A stretch of DNA of 33,593 nt from a virus. The notes beneath the pieces are model-generated. The model was not told where the DNA came from. It was given only the letters and a program-made list of their open reading frames with translations, and searched no databases. Made by a program: the position numbers and the translations under genes. The stretch lies in IMG/VR virus record IMGVR_UViG_3300006038_000006, positions 1 to 33,593 of that record; one strand, 5' to 3'. Below are positions 30,353-33,593 of this stretch, piece after piece; position 1 is the stretch's first letter, and every line of letters begins with the position of its first letter.

Positions 30353-31093
30353 GTGTCTGAACTTCACAAGCGACGTTTGTTCGCCTTGATTTTCATTACA
30401 GTTGGAGCGGCAATCATTCTGCCGGTGGTTTTCGGTCTGCCTCGCGGCATCGCTGGTCAGGACGGCGACGGCTGGCGAAACTTCATATATGATTTTCAAA
30501 CTCTCATAGGTGGCGGCGCGGCGGTTGTTGCGGCGTGGCTGACCGTTCGCCAGATGCGCATCACCGACGAGAGAAGCGAGTTTCGTCATCGAGAACTTGT
30601 GTCGCTTCAGTTGCGAGCTGATCGGCTCCGCGTCGAGCGTCTTCTGTATCCGTCGCTGAACGAATTGAAGGCAAAGCGAGAATCCCTGTCCGCTTGGCAA
30701 GTCGGTATGCTCTCTGACCTTGTTCGCTTCGAAAAGAGAGCTGCGGTCTTTGCTCTCCACGATCTTTACAACGACGTAGAAAATGTGAGGGCTATCCTGA
30801 ACAATAGCACTACGCAAAGTACGCTTGATCTGCTCGACGGCAGGATGACGCACACCTACGCTCGTGTTGTCACCCGCTTCATTGAGTTGCAGGAACTTGC
30901 TCACAGGAGCTTCGAAGCTGTGAAAGAACTTGAGCAGCTCGATACGTTGCAACTCTTGAGAAACCACCAGCTGACGAATAGCGCTCTTTCGCGATTGGGG
31001 CCGCTTTTGAAAGCACGAGATTTGGCAATTGGAGAGTTGGCGGATTACTGTAACGGCCTTGAATCGATGAGGAAACAGTATGCAATTCATTGA
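30353..31093 (+). CDS. Membrane-anchored coiled-coil protein, 246 aa, probable moron
   Basis: The protein has two hydrophobic helices, LFALIFITVGAAIILPVVFG near residues 9-28 and FQTLIGGGAAVVAAWLTVRQ near 48-68. The remaining 170 residues are charged and helical (ITDERSEFRHRELVSLQLRA), probably cytoplasmic. I recall similar sequences in rhizobial genomes but know no function. The start is GTG at 30353 with GGGGGA six bases upstream. It is the only plus-strand gene inside a long minus-strand operon, it looks lower in GC, and it has its own leader. That points to cargo, perhaps for exclusion or defence. Confidence 0.82.
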   Translation: MSELHKRRLFALIFITVGAAIILPVVFGLPRGIAGQDGDGWRNFIYDFQTLIGGGAAVVAAWLTVRQMRITDERSEFRHRELVSLQLRADRLRVERLLYPSLNELKAKRESLSAWQVGMLSDLVRFEKRAAVFALHDLYNDVENVRAILNNSTTQSTLDLLDGRMTHTYARVVTRFIELQELAHRSFEAVKELEQLDTLQLLRNHQLTNSALSRLGPLLKARDLAIGELADYCNGLESMRKQYAIH

Positions 31094-31100
31094 ATCGCCC

Positions 31101-31760
31101 TCACGCGTCAGCAATGTTGAGAGAAATGCGGATCCACTCCGCATCGTGCGATTCCCGGAAGCTGAAATGCAGGTACTCTTTTGAGCCGATTACCCGCACG
31201 GCCGCGTTGATCGCTTCCATCGCATTGATCCAGCGCGGATCATCGCTTTCGATCTTGAACAGTTCGAACACGGCGTCCTTGCTGATCTTGCCAGCCTGAT
31301 CGACATTGAAGGCACGAGTGACGAGGCCACGGATTTCAGCGCGCCCGTCTTCCGTCCATTCGTTCAGGCATTCGTCGATCAGACCTTTCGCGACCTGTAG
31401 CTGCGGCCCGAACTCGATCAACTTGTTCACGCGGGTCTCGACGGACATCAGCCCGTCGATGGTGCGGTATTTCTGGTTACCGGCTCCGGCGCGGCCACGT
31501 TTGACGAGGCTATACTGGGCTTCAAGATTGCGATCGAACTCGGCAATATCGGCGCGGGTGTGCTTCTTAAACCGGGCCAGCTCGGCGGAAAGCGGCTTGG
31601 CGAACGCGATAATCTTGCGGACCATCTGGTCCTCAAGAAAGTCTGCGGCCTTCACCAGGGCGAGCGGCGTCAGGCCGCCGTCTGCGTTGGTGACATATTG
31701 CTTGCCGTTCACGATGGTGATGCCGGCTGCGGCCTTTTCTTCCAGAATTACAGCTTCCAT
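31101..31760 (-). CDS. DUF3164 family early protein, 219 aa
   Basis: The sequence contains GKQYVTNADGGLTPLALVKA near residues 19-38, FKKHTRADIAEFDRNLEAQY near 64-83, and GLIDECLNEWTEDGRAEIRG near 126-145. These fit DUF3164 proteins of the early region of Mu-like phages, whose function is unknown. GAGGTTTAACCC lies before the ATG. The gene ends just before the inverted cargo gene, which separates it from the rest of the early operon. Confidence 0.9.
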   Translation of the reverse strand: MEAVILEEKAAAGITIVNGKQYVTNADGGLTPLALVKAADFLEDQMVRKIIAFAKPLSAELARFKKHTRADIAEFDRNLEAQYSLVKRGRAGAGNQKYRTIDGLMSVETRVNKLIEFGPQLQVAKGLIDECLNEWTEDGRAEIRGLVTRAFNVDQAGKISKDAVFELFKIESDDPRWINAMEAINAAVRVIGSKEYLHFSFRESHDAEWIRISLNIADA

Positions 31761-31793
31761 GGGTTTAACCTCATAATTTAATGTGAAAGGGGA

Positions 31794-32156
31794 TCAGGCC
31801 GCGTCGCCACCAGACGGCGCGGAAGGTGCAGGGGCATTGGAGGGTTTGGGGCGGAACTGGACGACGTTGCCGCCGTCCTCGGTGTCGGGCCGCATCAGCT
31901 GAAGAACCTCGGCCGTGATCGCGTTCATGCTGGAAATCAGCTTCAGGCGATCCTCGAAGGCGCGGCGGTTCCACTCCGCGCACGACCAGGCGTTTTCGAG
32001 ATTGCGAGCATGATCGGCAATCTTGCCAACGCTCATCACCAGCCTCGACGACATGGCGCGGTCGAGATGAATGTGGCCCTTCTCGGCCAGCTCCGCATTG
32101 AGGCCTCGATAAAGCTCACGCAAGAGATCGGAAACGCATTCAGGCTTCGCCGTCAT
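31794..32156 (-). CDS. Hypothetical early protein, 120 aa
   Basis: A helical protein beginning MTAKPECVSDLLRELYRGLN, followed by AELAEKGHIHLDRAMSSRLV and later AEVLQLMRPDTEDGGNVVQF. The C-terminus is Pro/Ala/Ser-rich. No family is recognised. The ATG at 32156 has GGAGGAAAGA before it, so I prefer it to the TTG upstream. The gene overlaps the previous one by 17 bases. Confidence 0.72.
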   Translation of the reverse strand: MTAKPECVSDLLRELYRGLNAELAEKGHIHLDRAMSSRLVMSVGKIADHARNLENAWSCAEWNRRAFEDRLKLISSMNAITAEVLQLMRPDTEDGGNVVQFRPKPSNAPAPSAPSGGDAA

Positions 32157-32466
32157 TCTTCTTTCCTCCAAAGTTCGGGCGGATGATGTTGCCTTCGGCC
32201 TTTTTCAGAAGGCCTGTAAGTTCGCCTGTCGCGAGCTGCTCCGCCGTCTTGGCGAGCAGCTTCCCGGCCTCGCTGTCGCGAAGAATGGAAAGCTCCAGCT
32301 CAAGGTGGCCGGCCTGCTGTGACAGGGCGCGAAGGGTTTTCAGGACGGTTTGGGCGGACTGTGCATCCAGCTCCAGCTTTTCGTCCGCCTTCATCTTTCT
32401 GGCTTCCGCGAAGATGCTGGCGAGATACTCCAGATGAGTTTTCAGGGAGGGAGCCGCCGATGTCAT
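32140..32466 (-). CDS. Hypothetical early coiled-coil protein, 108 aa
   Basis: The sequence MTSAAPSLKTHLEYLASIFA is followed by helical, charged stretches (EARKMKADEKLELDAQSAQT, LKTLRALSQQAGHLELELSI). No family is recognised. Its ATG at 32466 overlaps the MuB-like stop (ATGA). It ends in a KKNDGEA tail, and its 3' end overlaps the next gene. A role in transposition is possible by context. Confidence 0.72.
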   Translation of the reverse strand: MTSAAPSLKTHLEYLASIFAEARKMKADEKLELDAQSAQTVLKTLRALSQQAGHLELELSILRDSEAGKLLAKTAEQLATGELTGLLKKAEGNIIRPNFGGKKNDGEA

Positions 32467-33494
32467 AGGCTGTCTCCCATGTCGCGGTTCTTCCAGGCGG
32501 CCTGAAGATGCTCCAGACGCACACCTTCCTCGCCATCTCCGATGGCAAGCATGGAGGCGGCTTTCATGGTGCGATCGATCTGGCGCAGCGCGCCGGGCTT
32601 GCTGGCAATGCCTTTCAGGAAGGTGGCGCAATCGGTGCCGTCCTCAACGCCCCACGCCTTGATGAGGATTGCAGCGTCCGCAGCCGGGTTGCGCGCCGTC
32701 CTGACCTGTCGGTCAAACCGGGAAAGCACCTGCGCGCGGCTTGCGACTGAACGCCCGACGTCCTTTATGAAGGCCGTGGCGGTATCCTCATTGCCGAGCA
32801 GGGCAACACCGCACTGGTCGTTATCGACGAAGTGGCGCAACTGGTTGATGGCTTCCGGTACGGCGTTCTGCGCCTCGTCGATGATCAACAGCGAGCCTTC
32901 ACCGACACGTTTCAGCTTGGCGCCGATCGAGCGGACGAACCGCGCGGGGTTATGCTCATGCACTTCCAGTGCCGCGCAAAGTTCAACGAGCATGCCGTGA
33001 ACGGTTTTGGTGCTCGGGCTAAGTGTCGCCATGAAGACGTGCGGCCGCGTGTTCAGGAAGTGCTTTGCAGCGGTGGTTTTACCGGAGCCTGCGGGCAGCG
33101 TGACGCGGATGAAACCCGATGTCACCTGGGCAAACAGCAAGGCGTTGTAAACGTCCATCCCCACCGCCGTGCGCTGGAATGGGGGCGACACCGGCATCGT
33201 GGCCGCCATGTTCTGGCTCGCGTCGAGCGCATCGAGCCAGTTGGCAACCTTCTGGTTGATGTTCGACAGGACGCCGAGATATTTGCCGCCAAACCACGGC
33301 GACAACGTGCCGTCAGGTACGTCGGTGCGGCGGGACACTTCGGCTTTCGTCCAGCCAAATTCTGTCGCAGCGTCAACCATGCGCGATGTCAGCTTGCGCC
33401 ACTCGTCTACATCAGGAGCAGGGTGCTTCGCGATAAACTCGATTGTCGGTTGAGACTGGTCCCACACGCTGTTTGTGTTGGTCGTCTTTTTCAT
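32463..33494 (-). CDS. MuB-like AAA+ transposition ATPase, 343 aa
   Basis: This is the target-capture ATPase of Mu transposition. An N-terminal helix-turn-helix (residues 42-75, WTKAEVSRRTDVPDGTLSPW) resembles the Mu B N-terminal DNA-binding domain. Walker A is GSGKTT at 136-141 in VTLPAGSGKTTAA. Walker B is LLIIDEAQN near 202-210, and a following GVALLGNED segment near 230-240 lies at the sensor position. MuB forms ATP-dependent filaments on DNA and activates the transposase. The start overlaps the stop of the upstream gene as ATGA. Confidence 0.95.
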   Translation of the reverse strand: MKKTTNTNSVWDQSQPTIEFIAKHPAPDVDEWRKLTSRMVDAATEFGWTKAEVSRRTDVPDGTLSPWFGGKYLGVLSNINQKVANWLDALDASQNMAATMPVSPPFQRTAVGMDVYNALLFAQVTSGFIRVTLPAGSGKTTAAKHFLNTRPHVFMATLSPSTKTVHGMLVELCAALEVHEHNPARFVRSIGAKLKRVGEGSLLIIDEAQNAVPEAINQLRHFVDNDQCGVALLGNEDTATAFIKDVGRSVASRAQVLSRFDRQVRTARNPAADAAILIKAWGVEDGTDCATFLKGIASKPGALRQIDRTMKAASMLAIGDGEEGVRLEHLQAAWKNRDMGDSL

Positions 33495-33593
33495 GCTAAG
33501 GTTCCTTTGTTCAATTGCGGGGCGGCCTTCGGGTCGCTCATTTTTTTTCGCCCTGTTGGACTGGAACCGTACTCAGTACTTTTCGGCTCTTCT
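33491..33593 (-). CDS. Partial CDS: C-terminus of presumed MuA-like transposase
   Basis: An open frame enters from the right edge and ends with TGA at 33493-33491, overlapping the MuB-like start by four bases. The visible end reads KSTEYGSSPTGRKKMSDPK and then AAPQLNKGTLA. The basic and Pro-rich tail fits an unstructured C-terminus. In Mu, gene A lies just before gene B and encodes the transposase whose C-terminal part contacts MuB. The assignment is by position; only 33 residues are visible. Confidence 0.68.
   Translation of the reverse strand, partial: EEPKSTEYGSSPTGRKKMSDPKAAPQLNKGTLA
33541..33548 (-). promoter_or_regulatory. A8 run, possible slippage site between transposase and MuB frames
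   Basis: In the upstream frame, codons CGA AAA AAA ATG contain the heptamer A AAA AAA in slippery phase. A -1 shift enters the MuB frame with no stop before the MuB ATG, so an A-B fusion is possible. On the mRNA strand the following GC-rich hairpin has a mismatch and is weak. Lysine runs occur by chance too. Confidence 0.35.

Noticed and set aside
30266-31144. Minus-strand ORF of up to 292 codons opposite the cargo gene, with GAGGG before an ATG at 31090 and a GTGA overlap with the next gene
   Set aside because: The product is Arg/Ser/Gln-rich with no domain sense, whereas the plus strand encodes clear membrane helices and a charged coiled coil with a strong ribosome site. A minus-strand terminator also lies inside it.
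33520-33548. Plus-strand hairpin with TTCG loop followed by T8, looking like a strong terminator
   Set aside because: It lies within the coding end of the upstream transposase-type gene. The T8 is the complement of the lysine codon run, and no plus-strand gene leads to it.
1-33593. CRISPR arrays, insertion sequences, rRNA or an invertible tail-fibre cassette (gin-type)
   Set aside because: I found no regular repeat-spacer arrays, no IS transposase genes, no rRNA and no invertase gene or inverted fibre copies in the window.

Overview
The window is most of a Mu-like transposable prophage of the contractile-tail (myovirus) type, in what is probably a rhizobial alphaproteobacterium (Rhizobium/Agrobacterium-like). 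I infer the host from the GC-rich sequence, the style of the tRNA-Met, and a cargo membrane protein of a type I recall from rhizobia. No database search was possible. Nearly all genes lie on the minus strand, so the phage reads from right (early genes) to left (tail genes) in these coordinates.

From right to left:
- 33593-31101: early transposition genes. These are the C-terminal tail of the presumed MuA transposase (cut by the window edge), a MuB-like AAA+ ATPase, two unknown small genes and a DUF3164 protein.
- 31093-30353: one plus-strand gene for a membrane/coiled-coil protein, lower in GC, breaks the operon and looks like a moron (cargo gene).
- 30269-28412: small early or middle genes, including GemA (gp16 type) and a Mor-like activator.
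- 28303-26456: lysis-type genes (endolysin, lipoprotein, holin candidate) and a DksA/TraR-type zinc finger.
- 26459-20441: DUF2730, gp26-like, small terminase, a tiny CxxC zinc-finger protein, large terminase, portal, and an F-like head protein with a toxin-like C-terminal nuclease domain.
- 20334-16785: gpG, protease I with a nested scaffold Z, decoration protein, major head protein T, and gp35.
- 16638-12634: a small membrane protein, gp36, gp37, gp38, sheath, tube, and a tail-assembly chaperone made in two forms by a predicted -1 ribosomal frameshift.
- 12552-1243: tape measure, gp43-gp48 baseplate proteins, a glycine-rich tail fibre, a DUF4376 protein, and an SGNH-hydrolase-like protein.
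- 1037-121: two lower-GC genes of unknown function, then a tandem 21-bp repeat at 134-175 that resembles paired transposase sites at a Mu right end. It begins about 18 bp beyond a tRNA-Met gene.

Most neighbouring genes overlap as ATGA, TGATG or TAATG, which implies tight translational coupling. The few gaps carry hairpins. One GC-rich hairpin family recurs between modules.

The least routine features are the chaperone frameshift (a shifted 53-residue reading frame at 12795-12634), the A8 run that could join the transposase and MuB frames, the toxin-like F protein, the inverted cargo gene, and the candidate prophage end beside the tRNA.
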